A stretch of DNA of 64,000 nucleotides from Antennarius striatus (lineage: Eukaryota > Chordata > Actinopteri > Lophiiformes > Antennariidae), in the NCBI RefSeq assembly GCF_040054535.1, contig NC_090795.1:9106501-9170500 (forward strand). Direction: 5' to 3'. How positions within the stretch are numbered: position 1 is the stretch's first letter; each line of letters begins with the position of its first letter. Of the stretch, positions 24,809-37,539 are shown piece by piece. The notes under the pieces are model-generated. The model searched no databases. It was given only the letters and a program-made list of their open reading frames with translations, and had not been told where the DNA came from. Position numbers and translations under genes: made by a program.

Positions 24809-25410
24809 AGAGGAATAAGAAAGGGGTGGAAAGTTTTCCAACAAGTTAGAACAGAAGAAAAAAAGGGGGAGAAGAAACAGTGGACAGTGACTTCACACAT
24901 AATGATGAAATCAAACATTCATAGTTAATAAGGAAGCTAGACGATAAGGCTTTGCTGACAATACTGGCATTTTTAAATAACTGAATACTAATAACTCACA
25001 TCTGTGCAGACAAATGTGCTGCTCTGTTAAATTGAAAACTTTTTTTGTTTGAATGTATTCTTGTCATTGAAAACCTGAGAAACTTCCAGGAAGATTGTGC
25101 TCCCTTTTGAAATGCAGATTTGCAAGGTTAGGACAGACGTAGTGCTGAAATGTTTTTCATGTTTAAATGAAGTCAAACTGTGAAACAAAAAGCCGCCCGT
25201 GTGAAGCAGCTGCTAATCTGTTTTTAAGTGAAGCAGCAATTTATCTTGCACTACAGATTTTGTTGTTTTAACATCAGGATAGTGAACAATTTCTAGCAGA
25301 GAGGATCGTCTTTTTAGGACAGGTCATAAGGAATGCGCTTGGATCATGAAAAACAGTAGATTCTTTTCACCCACAGCTGTATAATAAATAAAGGATTCTT
25401 TGGTCGAGTT
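24809..25410 (+). terminator. oplah: oplah 3' UTR with overlapping AATAAA signals
   Basis: About 575 nt after the stop, AATAAATAAA contains AATAAA at 25383-25388 and 25387-25392, followed by T-rich sequence. Confidence 0.7.
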
Positions 25411-27400
25411 CTACTTTAACGTTGATTTCCTTCTTTGAAAAAAATATTGTCGTTATGTAAAGTGGGTTGTAAATGAAGAGCAGCTTTTCGTATTATTTTA
25501 GAAGCTTGTAAATAGAGTAGAGGAGCTTTTCAAATTATTGAAATAACCTGTAAATGAAGAAAAGGAGCTGTTAAAATCATTTGAATGACAACTGTCTCCA
25601 AAAGCTTGTTAGAGTGCAGCATACATACTGCTTATGGGTAATTTTACAGTTTAAAACACAAACATCCCAGGCCCAGTGTTATTAGTCATGAATGTAAATC
25701 CATGGGTGTTGTTTTGGGAGAAGGGGGAAGTGTTGCTCCCTCCCATCTTTTGGAATGATCAGGGTGGTGAGGGAGTACAGGCATGCATAGGCAGCTGATA
25801 AAGAGATAGTGGCCACAGCATAGAAGCAGCAGGAGGCTGCTGGACTGTTGATGTAAATCAGCGGGCTCTGAATGTGTTTTTATGCGGGAAGCTCCGCCAC
25901 GCACCGTGGATCAAAGATAGTGTGTCCACAGATCGATTCCTGTGGTGAAACAACTACCAGTATTCATGCCAACAGGATTTAATAATCTGCCCAGTTTTTG
26001 CTGTTTGTTCTAATCTATTCCTATAAATTAAAATCTGTGGCTCGAGAAAGTTACTCTCCTAAAATTAACTCCAATGCTTTGGAAAAGAAAGAGGCCAATC
26101 ATGGAGAAATATTCAAACAGAATATGTTTGGTATCTCTAGAACAACATACTGCTGGTTGGGCTCTGTGTCAAAGAAGTGGCTGCTCACCAAAATGTTGCA
26201 CAAATGTATAATCACTCAGCTGCCAAGTAGGCAAGCACAAAACTTCTGTTCAAAAATACCAGTGTCCCAAAACGGATCTAGTTGACTGTTTGAAGTAAAT
26301 GATAATGGCAGGAAAAAAATTTCTTTATTTTTATACATTTACACTTCACATTTCAGTAGAAAATACTGTATTTTCCTACATTATATACATTTGTAATTCT
26401 GAAAACTGTTTAAGGCAAATCACATTATCATAGTTTGTTTTTTGGACACTCGATACATAATAAAATGATGCTGTAACAGTTCCTCTTTCATGTAACCATA
26501 CTCCAACCTGAACATAAACAAAGGAGCAACCTAACCAGTGAAAATGCTACAGATGAATAACATCACGATAAAGCTCAGTCAACCTCTTCAGGGTACGTAA
26601 ACGTACGAGCTGCTTTCATGTCAGCTCAGTCATGTACATGAAAAAAAAAATTTTGAAAAAATAAAAAACATTCATCTGTCAAGGCAGTCAAATATTTTGG
26701 CAGTTTCATTTCGAACAATATAATATCATCAAAACAGTGCAAATAACCACCAGTGCGAAGTCCACAGAAAACATCCCCGTGTGTCAGAAACCTGAGGTAG
26801 ATACTGGAGATTGATCAGCACTGGGAACAGGCAGCATTTGCATAGTTGGAACATTTATCCCATTTTTTTCCCTCAAAAAACGAGGTCAAACATCAGCTCA
26901 GAAAGCATCGACACAACTTTCGCATTTGGTATATGGTTTGTTAGCTGCACAGAATGCTCTTAGGAAAAATTAATCATCCTGCATATTCAACTAAAACAAA
27001 TGACCATTACCCTTTAAAACATAAAAAAGATATTTCATGAAAAATGTATTATTAAAATTTACCCAATAATGCTTCTGCATATTTGTGGGCTTACAGGATA
27101 AACTGCTTTTAAAAAAATGTTGTTCTTGTTCTGGCATTTATTTTTACTCTACATTCCAGCTCAAATTATTCAGCAGTCACAATGGGTAGGCACTGTGGAA
27201 GAAACCAATCTATCTAGAGAAGAAATAAATCAGCGCATATACAATTGCCAGTGCCAAGACTCCAAAGTAACACATAAAATTATGGAAGGACTCAGATTAA
27301 AAAAATTTTGTTTTGCTGGATTGCAGTCCTTCCCATGAAGTAAAACCACACCCTGTAACGCTTCTGACGTCTTGATTTAAGACAATGATAACACTGGTCC
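25411..27400. other. oplah-foxh1 intergenic spacer
   Basis: AT-rich with no recognisable gene. Open frames here are short and lack homology to families I know. The end adjoining 27400 is the tail side of foxh1. Confidence 0.55.
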
Positions 27401-27469
27401 TGGTCAGCCCACCTTTTCACATTAAACCATCAAAATTTATTCAGCTGAAGGGAGAATTTGCAGCAGAAC

Positions 27470-27475
27470 TTTATT
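27470..27475 (-). terminator. foxh1: Candidate foxh1 polyadenylation signal
   Basis: TTTATT on the plus strand is AATAAA on the minus strand, about 95 nt past the foxh1 stop. Another copy lies at 27437-27442. Confidence 0.5.
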
Positions 27476-27568
27476 TTTTGTTTAACTCTTCGCCCTGCGT
27501 TATAAGACACTGCCTTTATGACTGTCATTCGGGCTTGATGCGGAAGGGAAATAAGACATCAGAATATT

Positions 27569-30036
27569 TCAGTACTGATGGTACCTGTGCAGAGCGTGGC
27601 CATTCTGCAGAGTGTATGGACTGGGTTGCTGATGATGCGAGTGAGAGTTCTGATTGTTTGGAACAAATACATCAAACACACTTTTATTGGGGGGCACAGA
27701 TTGCAGCATGTTGTCCAAATCCATGATGAGGGGAGGGGCTTGAACGGAAACATGTCCACTGGGTAGGAGGGGCCAATAGGCACGACTTAAGAAGTGACTG
27801 GGTGCAATTGGGGGGGTGCTATAGCCATACAGGGGAATTCTGCCATGCAGGGGCATTAAAGGGCTGCCACTGAATCGCATGCTGGGTGGGGCGACAGCAT
27901 TGGGAGGTGCATATTTAGCATAGGAGGTAGGGAGCTCCCACGGAGGAGGAACAGTGTCTCGTCTCGCTGATTTGTGCAATGGGGGTCTGTATTCCCCGTA
28001 ACCATCTGACCCAGCCTGAACATTCAGGGGAACACGCTTGCTAGAAAGGGACACTCCTTTCAATTCTTCATCAGATGATGAGGAGGAGGAAGAGGAGGAG
28101 GTAGAGGCCGGGCTGGCAGAGCTGGCTGAGGCGCTCTGAGCAGAGGAGGTGTAGCAGGGTCGTGATTGCGGTGAGGACCGGGGGTGCTCCATCTTGCCCC
28201 AGCTGTCCCTGGTTGACATGCTGACATCCTCAGAGACAATAGGGGGCTGCAGGCTGTGCAGGAGGGAATCTATAGCGAAGGAAGAGTCCAGCTTGGGTCG
28301 TAACAAATCCTCCTGCGATGGAGAGGGATTTCTGGGCTGCAACGCTGGGAGGGCCGTGACAGGGGCAGAGAGTGGCTCGGATTCCAGCTTATGCCCCTGC
28401 ATGATGTAAGGGGCTAAATCTTGAGCAAAAATGGTCTCATCCTGGCGCGACACAGCTGTGTTTTGCCTTTTGAGGAGTTCTAGAGGAACACAGCTCAGCT
28501 CAACTGCCCAGAAGTTCCCTTTGCCCTGAGGCTTACCTGGGTCCTTCAGCACCTGCAATGTAGGGAGGATTGAGATGAAGACTTGGTTAGAAAACCTCGT
28601 CTAACAGGACAGACCTAGTTTCACATCATAATGGTGCATAAAAGAATTACTTTGAAGGCTACAACAAAACCCTTAACTGCATTGTTCTCAAGTTAGTTGC
28701 AAAAAACTACTTACTCAAGAGAAAAGAGGAATTTGACTGTGGAACAATTGGAACAGTGTCAGAATACGTACTTTCACAAAGCAGTCATAAGAGGAGAGGT
28801 TGTGTCGCACAGAATCTCTCCAGCCCTTGTAGTTTCCTTTAAAGAATGGGAACAGAGAACTGATCTCCTTCAGGATCTGGAAATAAAACAGTCAGTGGGA
28901 TTGAAGGGAATAATGGACTTCGGAAATTCAATTTGAGAATTTTATATTGTGAACAATTCTATTTATATGCAAACATGGTACCACAGCAGCAATGTAAACT
29001 ATCAAAGTTTGTGCAGACTTCAAGTATAAAAGCAGAAGTAGATTAAAACAAGGTTATATTTTATTTAACTTTCTAAAAAATAAAAATATTATACTGTACA
29101 TACACTCAAAATAATTGGTTGATGCCCAAACAGCATAAACCCACTGCTTGGAAAAATGAAATGTGGTTTTGCCACAAACTGTATCTTATCACCATCCTGA
29201 TACAGATCAGTGTCTGGTTTCACTGCAGGCCAACCTTATCAAGCCAAACCAAGAATGGTGGGGCGGCAGCCACTCAAGTGTCACCAAAGGATTCCTGTTT
29301 TGTGTCACTACTAACTGTAAATGATCAGTCAGTGCGGTATTGATATATTTGATAGTGATGTAAACTGTGATTCCACTTTGAATTTCTTTCCCATGTACAA
29401 ATGTTCTAGGGTTTTTGAGCTTAACTTTAATTTCAACAAATACTGCAGGAGTAAAGTGATTTTACTTTGCATGGTGCATAAAAATTTAGCATGGATCACC
29501 CAACAGTGGACAATAAACACACGACAAGAGAATTAGATTCTTACCTCTGATAACGTCAGTTTCTTCTCTGGAGACCTTTGGATGACCATAGCAATCATAG
29601 CGAGGTATGAGTACGGCGGCTTTGGATAACGCTGGTAGTTCTTCTTCTTCCCTCCTCCGATGCTTTTCTCTCGACCACTGAGCCATGAGTCAGCGGTGAC
29701 AATTTCCTGTTGGATGGTGGCGTTTTGAGGGTTCGGGTAAGATGATTCAGCTGGCACGAATGTATCCATGAATGTGCTGGTGAGGCGTTCAGGGCGCGCT
29801 GGCGGGTTCTCCAAAAGCTGCTGAGATACCATCTGAGGCCGGCGTGGAGGCCGACTCTGGACAGGAGAGCTCCGCTCTACACCGCGGTGAGGAAGACTCC
29901 GGTGCTCATATCTGTGTGAGTCAAGGTGATGGTCTTGGTGTTCTCCAAGGTGAGACACGGAAGGTAATGCCAAGAGACTCCGCTCCGGCCCGTGTTTTGT
30001 CATGTTGATCAGCCAATGGGGGCGATGTGCTCGCAC
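27569..30036 (-). CDS. foxh1: Forkhead box H1 (FAST/schmalspur), SMAD2/4 partner in Nodal signalling
   Basis: Three exons on the minus strand: 30036-29545, 28876-28772 and 28552-27569, joining in frame to 526 aa. The forkhead domain spans the first two splices: [15 protein letters not shown], then [26 protein letters not shown] and [14 protein letters not shown]. The C-terminal half has a serine run (about nt 28080-28120), a FoxH1 motif ([17 protein letters not shown]) and the SMAD interaction motif ([13 protein letters not shown]). Both are known to bind SMAD2/3, which places the protein as a nuclear transcription factor acting with activated SMADs in early embryos. The first Met is at 30036; an internal Met at 30003 (MTKHGPERS) is the more likely start, by my memory of fish FoxH1 beginning MTKH. 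It is transcribed against oplah and ppp1r16a. Confidence 0.95.
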
Positions 30037-31860
30037 GTTCGGACAGGAGCTCGGACAGGGGGGAGGGAGGTCAAAGAGTCGGTCCTTAACTTCTGGCAGA
30101 CTGCTGGCTCCAGGCTGACTCTATTTGAAGAGCAAACAATTAACAGTTTCATGTAAATCCCGCTGCGTAATCGAGAGGAGAATGACGCGTTATCTGAGAA
30201 GCGAATGAATGATCGCCCCGGGGGGCAGGGACGGGTATGTGTACGAGGGGCCAGATTATGTGTACGAGGGGCCAGAGAAAAACTACATTTCTAAATACAG
30301 TATATGAGAATAAAATGCAATGTAAAAAGCAAAAGTTTTTTTTGCAGAATAAAGAGGTTTACGCGGGAAGGCCCACAATGCTGACTGTGCATTTGGAGCA
30401 CGGGCAACAGACTTAAAACAAATAAATAATAAAGTTTGTGTTTAACAATCACGGGCATACCAGCATCGTCACTATTTAATTTTAAAGCTGGAGTAGAATT
30501 AAAGCAGAATTTCTCCTTGAGATACGAGTGACGAAAGGTGAAAGTGGGGAGGGGTGACAATTTCGATTGAAGCACTTAAAGTGGATTTAAACAGTTTTGG
30601 ATAACCATGACCTGGATAACCTACACAGACATGTCAAATTGAAGCTTTAATCTAATTAGAAAATTTTGATAAGCATCATACACCAGCGATGACATGAAGT
30701 TGACACTAGTCAGTGTGCATTCAATTTATATGAGGTATTGGAATCGAGTTGGCATTTACTATAGTTACTGAAGCAGGATAATATTTCCAAAGAGCAAATA
30801 AGCACATATGGAATTATTTGGGTGAAATGTAAATATATTTTGAGAAAGGTTTAAAATTCTGATTTAATTTGATGCAGAATAAAAGGGTTCCCTGTGTTCT
30901 TAGTACTCAATAATCGGGTGGTAGATTTGCGCGCAGTAGGGTTCCCTTGTCGCAATACAGGATGTCATTCCGTGTTGAAAGACTCAGTTTCGGGAATGTG
31001 CATCTTTTGTTCAGGTTAACGCAGTGCTAATGTGCAAAGTGTTTCTACCCAGCGAGACAGTGAAAACAAGTTGGATTAGAAGGAACCCCGCTGGCGAGCT
31101 GGAGACTCTTCCCTGACGGAGAAACTGCTTAGCAAGTGGCGAAATGCATGTATTCAACACATTTGTGGGGTTTTTTTTGGCGCTTACAAACTGTAAGTGT
31201 CGTTTTCGGGAGGGCATTCACACCTCAAACGGGAGCGCTCATGTTGCTGAATTGTTTCAAACAATCTCAATCTTTCGAACTGGTTTACTCAATTCAAGAA
31301 CAGCAATAGAGAGTGAATTTCTTTATATTAAACACACAGTTTTGATATGTATAGATGCCAAACTACCTGAATTTATTTTGTATTATTATGTCAACTTTGC
31401 ACTAGATGATATGGAAACGCATCTGCTTTAACATTGTGAGAATTTTCTGACAGCCCATAATTGCAAATCTGCCTCTAATGCATAATTAAGCTGTCCATCA
31501 CTGTGGGGGCATTTTAATAAACTGCGCGTCTTTCCCTTGATAGCAACAAACAAGGTCTGACCTCTCCCCTGTTTGTCAACCGTTCGCTGAATATGGTTGA
31601 ATTTTATTTATTTATTTTTTGTCTTTAAGAGAAGCCCTTCAGAAATTATTCTCCTGCTCCAAAAACCTAAAAATCAGTTTTGCTGATTTTTGCAACAAAA
31701 TACAAAGTCGCCATATGGTTTGTTAATAACGATGATGATAATGATAAGGATGATGACGCTATCACCTGTAGGAAATTGCAGCATATCACCTAGAGTGTTT
31801 GTCTCCCTCTCGTGGTGTCACTCAAATTTCATCTTGAAATTACAGCGTTAACGGCACAGT

Positions 31861-31919
31861 ATTCATTCATTCATTCATTCATTCATTCATTCATTCATTC
31901 ATTCATTCATTCATTCATT
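31861..31919. repeat. (ATTC)n microsatellite
   Basis: Fourteen or so uninterrupted ATTC units upstream of foxh1. Confidence 0.97.
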
Positions 31920-33315
31920 TTCTTATTTCAGTAAATCTGGCTATCATAGTCAATTGAAATGGATTAGACAGTGACACATTTCCATTTTTTCTGAGTTTAT
32001 TCGAAAGTATAACACATATAGACAACTCTCACTCCATATTTAGATTAAATTTACATTGCAAGGAGAAATGCTCTGTTCAAAAAAACGATATAACGATACA
32101 AAACGCCAAGCTATCCCTTCCTATCTAGTGGAATACGAGTCAATAGACTTTGCTTGGATTAGTTAGCTAAGAATGAGAAGAATAGGAAACCATGTGAATG
32201 GGATAGTATCCAGGACAAGTCTGATTGTGTCCAGACAAAGCCCTTCCGAGCTGCTCTGAGACGCACCCTGATGATGAAGTGTGTTTTCTGTGATAGACAC
32301 AGAGAAAGTGAAAGCGAGTTCTAATTTTGCCTCCAGATCTTTGGTTCTTTAAGAGTGTTGGTGTACTGTTGGTTATTCAGTACAGCCAATACACAATCAA
32401 TTTTCATCTCTTGGCCAATATGTGCAGGCCATAATTTCTCTGCAGTATTATTATAATGTCCAAAAAGATCTGTTCAGGGTAATAATAGCCTGCACTTTGT
32501 GGTTGTTGTGGTGGAATAAACAAACATTCTGAGACAAAATTGGAGTGTTTTTTTATTACAATTTATGGATCACCCAACATTTTTAACAGAGATGTTTATT
32601 ATGAGAAAACAGACATAAAGAGCAATTTTGTTCTACTGTATGACAAACCTTTTTTTTAAAAATCTTACTGTCAATGTGTATTCTTTGTTCTTAGATATTT
32701 CATGCAAATATTATGAAAATATTCTGAAATTTAAATACAATAAAGGTGCATTCAAAATATCTATCCACATCTGATTTTGATTCTTCCACAAGCTTTGTCT
32801 GGATTAAGAACGCAGTTCAAGCTGGTCAGGCTATGCACTAGGCTGACTTAAAATTAATAATGGTGATACTGGAATGTCAAAAGATCACATAGTCCGACTT
32901 CTGTTGTACACTGACAAGTACATATGAAGAGGACAAACACACACACACACACCCCATTATTTTATGATGGAAAGACAGTGGAAAATACATTTGTCAAACC
33001 AGGTATGCAGTTCTAAAGCCAACCTTAACTCTGAGTCACACAGATGCTCAAAGGCTTATAATATTTATGCGCAGAAGCACACCCTTTACTTTCAGCTTTA
33101 TATTACAAGGCAAGGGTGCACCTGAATTAAAGGATGTCACACCTACTCGTTTTTCCTAATATTTGCTCTCTGTCGCCTTGTGTACACCTGCTTTTAAATA
33201 AGTCATCATAACCTTAAAATTACGATATGATGTTATGATTTTGCATTCAATTGTGCTAGTAACTCTTTTTTAAAAGGTGTTGCCCAAGTAAAAGCCATTT
33301 AATACACGTAGATCA

Positions 33316-34093
33316 TGTGTCAAACTCAAGGCCCGGGGGCCAGATGTGGCCCGCCACATCATTTTACGTGGCCTGCGAGAGCATAAAAAGTCAAATTTTC
33401 AAAAAATACATAGGTCAAAAGTGTGTTTGACCAAAAACTACATTTCCCACAATGCAGTAATCAAGCCCATTTTAACTTGGACAAAAATGTTTTGAACAAA
33501 GTTAATGTTCTAAATTGTGTTTGATGTTCTTCCTCTTCTTCTCCTTTCGGCTTTTCCCTTCAGGGGTCGCCACACCAAATCAATTGCCACCCTCTAACCC
33601 TGTCTTCTGCATCCTCTTCTCTCACACCAACTACCGGTACCTTCATGTTCTCTTTCACTACATCCACAAACCTCCTGTTTGGCCTTCCACTAGGCCCCCT
33701 GCCTGGCAGCTCAAAACTCAGCATCCTTCTACCAATATATTCACTATCTCTCCTCTGGATATGTCCAAACCATCTCAGCCTGGCCTCTCTAACCTGTATT
33801 TGATGTTATTTTTCTTTATCCATTGGATAGTTTGGTCCTTGATTGACGGAGTTCTGTAGGTTTCATAAACTGACAAATTAAAAGGATTTATGTTATAACA
33901 GAAACAAACATGTTTTTTTTCTTTGTAGCTGTAATGTTTGTAATTTAAATACGTAATTATTTAAGAGTTATTTAACATTGAGGGGTAGTTGCATTCATTT
34001 TACATTACATTTAGTTACATTTATAAGTTGGCCCTTTGAGGACAGCCATTATGCTGATGTGGCCCTCAGTGAAAATGAGTTTGACACCCCTAA
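33316..34093. mobile_element. Non-autonomous hAT-like element, interrupted by a LINE insertion
   Basis: Left end TGTGTCAAACTCA and right end TGAGTTTGACACCCCTA are inverted copies. The flanks read GTAGATCA (33308-33315) and ATAGATCA (34093-34100), which fits the 8-bp target duplication typical of hAT with one change. Internal GGCCAGATGTGGCCCGC and GATGTGGCCCTC blocks face each other. No transposase frame is present. About 270 bp of the length is a later insertion. Confidence 0.7.
33529..33798 (-). mobile_element. 5'-truncated LINE 3' end (RTE-like) inside the hAT element
   Basis: On the minus strand the frame reads RRMLSFELPGRGPSGRPN, then REEDAEDRVRGWQLIWCGDP and a stop, which I recognise as the C-terminal end of a fish LINE reverse transcriptase protein (RTE/BovB-like; clade not certain). 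A purine-rich GGAGAAGAAGAGGAAG tail follows. The 9-bp duplication TTTGATGTT flanks it at 33520-33528 and 33799-33807, so the insertion boundaries are visible. Confidence 0.75.
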
Positions 34094-34229
34094 TAGATCA
34101 TGAGACTGACCAACAGAAACGCCACCCGCAGACCTGCACGCCGATGTGCGGGCTTTGGCGCCCTCTAGTGGATGGGTCGTGCTGGGAGGAGGGCGCGCGG
34201 GTCCCGTTGTTATGGTGAAGCATTCGCCC

Positions 34230-34296
34230 TGAAGGCTGGAGCGGTTGAGTCTCACAGCCCGGAGCTGCGCTGGACCAGCCGCAGTCTACTCAACAG
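34230..34296 (+). promoter_or_regulatory. ppp1r16a: Probable first noncoding exon and promoter of ppp1r16a
   Basis: A CpG-rich stretch (about 34130-34296) ends CTCAACAG|GTAAGATG, a strong donor at 34297, with no plausible start codon reading through. The next plus-strand gene is ppp1r16a, whose ATG exon opens with an acceptor at 41560-41566. A further candidate noncoding exon is 35821-35951 (acceptor TTCCTTCTTAG, donor GTAAGACT). Assignment is by position only. Confidence 0.45.
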
Positions 34297-37200
34297 GTAA
34301 GATGTAGTCACGTTGTTTTATGTTCATCACTTCATATCGATATTCTATACCTCTCTCGGCTCAACTGCACCCGTTATAAACCGTTTTGTTGTTAACGTGA
34401 CATTTTTAAATACATTTTAATGCCACCACTCTCGGACTGCGTGAGGTAAGCTAACCTGAGCCTTAGGTAATGTTAGCATTACATAGCGTCAACAGCGGCC
34501 GAGCTTTCGCTGCCCCAACAGGGGATTTTACCGTTTCTAAGAAATAAGAGAGCCACGTAGGACACACCAGCTTTTAATAACTTTGTCCACGCTGGGACAC
34601 AATGATAACAGAGCCAGGCAGCTTAAATGAACTGCGTGCGCTACCTGTCAGACTAGCCACCTGTTGAGCTAGGCAGGTGAGCTAACCCGTTAGCTCATCC
34701 TGCAGCACAGCCAACAAATGAAAGTATTCAGTTATTATTCAAGCTTTGAAATCTGGTTATAGTAATTATACCAACATTAACTTAAAGAAGTTACACGATA
34801 CTTCTTGCTGAAGGCAACAGTTTGAATATATTTTATTCACGGAACATGATTTGCATGGCTTGACTCAGAGCGCCGCTGAAGGCTTCTTTGCATAGCGATG
34901 GACTTCATGACATGACACGCTGCAGATCCAAGATCAATGTCAAACGGGTAATGTCGTCCAGTTCTGCAGCCTGCATGAACACGGGTGTTATTTTAGTCGT
35001 TGGAGGTACTGAAATCATAATATTCTAAATATTGAACATAAACAATAACCTTCCGTTTGCATATGCTCGCCTCTTGAGTTTATTCAACACACTTGTAATT
35101 GGCATACTGTAGTAACAATAACAAGTGATTTAATTTCACTACCTGATGTATTCATATATTAGTTAATTTATACTGTTCAGTCACTTAAATTCCAAGCCAG
35201 TCTTGTTCACTCGTGCTGTGGTCAAAACAACTTTTTAAAGACATTGATATGAAATAAGTAGAATGTCCTAGTTGTAGGCTCCTCCTTGCGCATATAGAAA
35301 GTTTTGCAATAATGTGTAAAGCCTAAAAAAGTAGTATCACATCTAATCACTTGTGATTCATACTTAAATGGACTGGAAACCCTTAGATCTTGCAATGAGA
35401 AACCTCCAGTGAATTTATTTTTAAAGCGTACTTCTGCAACAATTGGTTACCTGGCTGAACAACCTGATTAGATAATGTGTAAGGACAAAGACCAGTATAT
35501 TCTAAGGCAATCATCATAAAGATATTTACCCCTCATTATTGGTTTTCATTATTGATAAGATGATTCCAACAAAATAATATTGACAGTTCTTCAAAAGTCA
35601 CTCTGTATTTGTTTAGATTGTTTCTCTGTTACTTTAGTGCACACAAAAAAAACCTTTGTTTTCCCTGTAGTTCAACACTGTGGCATCACATGTGCATGAA
35701 TGTCAGCATTCAACAACCAGATGTCATTAACATCATCTCATCCTGTGGGCACATGTTCGAAAATTCTTTGTCCTTATTTTTTTGTTAGGCTTTCATGAGA
35801 TAACCCTGTTTCCTTCTTAGGAGGAGTGTGAGGAGCCACACTTGGCCAGTCTGTCTCCTCCCCATCCTTCCTCCTCCTTCACATATTCTGTTCTGCTTTA
35901 CATTCTCTGCTCTACTTCCTCTTGTCTTCTTATTCCACATCCTGTCCTCCGTAAGACTCTGTTTGTGCATCCCTACATCTATTTATGTGTACATCTTACA
36001 TGTATGCTCTTTTTGTTTTTCCATTGGTTTCTTTCACTGGTCTGGCGACTCTGCAGCATTACTGATATTGCTGGGTGATTATAAGGTGGAGCTTAAACCA
36101 TTACACATGACCAGACTTAGTCTACATCACAGACCACTCTTCTGCTGTCTTTTCTGTAATTCTGATTCTGTCTTTCTTTATAGGGTTGCAGACACTGATT
36201 GTTTTCTCAATCAGCTGATGATAGATTCTCAAAGCCCAAAGTGTTGACTTTAAACACTGTTTTCTTCCTAACAGCATCTAATCAAAGCAATCAACACACC
36301 GTTTCAGCCCGGCTTCCTGTCCAAACACTTCTGAGTTGCACACTAACACAGAGAACAATGTGAACATTTGGCAGTCATAGTGGATAATTTGGCATTGGTT
36401 CAGATAGCAGACGTGATCATTCTGGAATCATCAAGCTGAAATGACTCGCATTGTTTGTTTCAATGGCCAGGAATGTCCTGTAGAACACAACAAATAGCTC
36501 ACTGGGATGGTGCTTGTTGAGTGATGTTATTTTGTGACGATAAACTACAAATGAAGCACAAAAATGATTCCAGTTACCAGATTTAAGGCTGATGCAGAGT
36601 TTGAGCTGTTGTGTTCTTAAGAATTCTGTCACAAACTTGTGCGCTTTGGAGTACCACCCACTGGATGAATGTATGAGCTGGAGTTTGTGTGTATTCATAG
36701 TGGCCTATTCATTAAAACGACTGAATGAAAGTTTATATTCCTGAGTTGCCAGAGACAGCCCTTCCTGTCGAGTCATTTAGTGGAAAAAGTAGGAGCACAA
36801 AGGTCAGATTGATGTAAGGACAGTTTTCCAAATACACAAAACATTTAGTTATACTTGTCATTGTACGTTTGCTGCCATGCCAGAGTTCGTACATTATCCA
36901 TCACAAAGCTTGTACAGTTTAGCCACTAGTATATTCTGCATTCCTCATCTGTAGGATTTTAGTTCTATAAGGAACAAAACCTGAGATTAAAGATATGCAG
37001 GTTCACATCACTGCATGTAGTGGTAGCACACCCAAACTTCTCAATGGGCATTTAGCTTGATAGGATCTAAATGAATGGGGTACGATCATTTAACTTAATG
37101 GTCAACTGTGTTGCATGTAGTCAGCTGCATTTACAATGAATTGATTTCTGTCGCTCTGTCTTGTTGACAGTGGGCATTTAAATACATTCGTGTGGTTGGT

Positions 37201-37539
37201 TGGTTGCTCTCAACAGCGTAGAAAATGCCATTTAAACTCATCTTTCATGGATTCCTCTCTGTTTGCACTGGATGTCTAGGCCAAAATTCAACACTAAGAA
37301 ATTTCTTCCATTTTAACATCTCATGGAGCTATTCCCCAAACCTCTTTGATCACAAATTCAAAAGCTGTCTATCTCCCCTGCTGACTATTTTGCTGCTGAT
37401 GAGTGATGTCTGTCAGACACTGGGATTTCTTTCCTCGGTCACCACACCCCAGCTCGTACTTTGTTTAATCACAACCAAATGATGGACTCTATGCAGAAGG
37501 CACCTCTCTGACCGGTCTCTAAAGCAAAAGAAACAAGTC

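Larger units (their letters stand above)
30050..34229. other. Gene-free region upstream of foxh1
   Basis: No exon recognised. It probably includes the foxh1 promoter near 30040-30250, where a short tandem duplication (GTGTACGAGGGGCCAGA) lies at about 30240-30275. It also contains an (ATTC)n array and an hAT element interrupted by a LINE. The rest is AT-rich. Confidence 0.5.

Noticed and set aside
29533-29544. Coding continuation of foxh1 exon 1 past 29545
   Set aside because: GTAAGA donor there and the forkhead sequence resumes at 28876 in phase.
33515-33859. 114-aa plus-strand frame
   Set aside because: Antisense of the LINE fragment and its hAT host.
35828-36247. 139-aa hydrophobic frame
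   Set aside because: Pyrimidine-rich low-complexity translation without family resemblance; at most its first part is a noncoding exon.
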